From the NCBI GenBank assembly GCA_035275805.1, contig DATEMG010000410.1, positions 1-13,784 of the forward strand: a DNA stretch of 13,784 bases, written 5' to 3'. The DNA is from JAJVID01 sp035275805 (lineage in GTDB: Bacteria; Acidobacteriota; Blastocatellia; RBC074). Positions 13,778-13,784 of this stretch are shown here, piece after piece (the first letter of the stretch is position 1; each line of letters opens with the position of its first letter). The position numbers and the translations under genes are program-made. Under the pieces are notes generated by a model. It saw only the letters and a program-made list of their open reading frames with translations. It made no database searches and was not told the origin of the DNA.

Positions 13778-13784
13778 CCCCAAG

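Overview
The window looks like ordinary chromosome of an Acidobacteriota bacterium, probably a Blastocatellia-type soil lineage. This is an inference from the truncated ADOP-type permease at the left edge, a large TPR-bearing Ser/Thr kinase, C5-pathway tetrapyrrole synthesis, moderately high GC and dense intergenic palindromic repeats. No marker gene fixes the taxon. No prophage, transposase, CRISPR array, tRNA or rRNA was found.

Layout. From 1 to 8972 every gene is on the minus strand. Read in transcription order (right to left) these are: a small cupin (8972-8631), an exported PepSY/FTP-like protein (8573-7698), a class A beta-lactamase-like serine hydrolase (7450-6533), a membrane-anchored Ser/Thr kinase with TPRs (6396-4495), an RlaP-type nucleotidyltransferase with an extra N-terminal domain (4390-3446), the membrane insertase YidC (3417-1693), a second RlaP-type nucleotidyltransferase (1617-853), and the start of a MacB/FtsX-like permease that runs off the left edge (648-1). 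From 9170 rightward come rlmB (+), a coiled-coil zinc-ribbon protein (-) that overlaps rlmB tail to tail, hemL (+), a small exported orphan (+) and ssb (+). The last ~280 bases carry no gene but fold into two strong hairpin structures. The 204 bases at 649-852 hold only the leader of the permease gene; I see no other feature there.

How the genes relate. Most are independent housekeeping or accessory genes: rRNA methylation, haem/tetrapyrrole synthesis, single-strand DNA binding, membrane protein insertion and signalling. The one unusual linkage is yidC lying between two related nucleotidyltransferase genes with short gaps (28 and 75 bp), away from the usual rpmH-rnpA-yidC neighbourhood. No RNA ligase or other partner of the RlaP family is in the window.

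The least explained DNA is intergenic. It includes a 222-bp composite palindrome (7472-7693), a 9-bp phased repeat present twice (9013-9057 and 12222-12298), a ~124-bp GA/CT-rich palindrome (10656-10779), and a ~190-nt rod with three apical hairpins followed by a T-run (13585-13777) that is the best candidate for an uncharacterised structured RNA.
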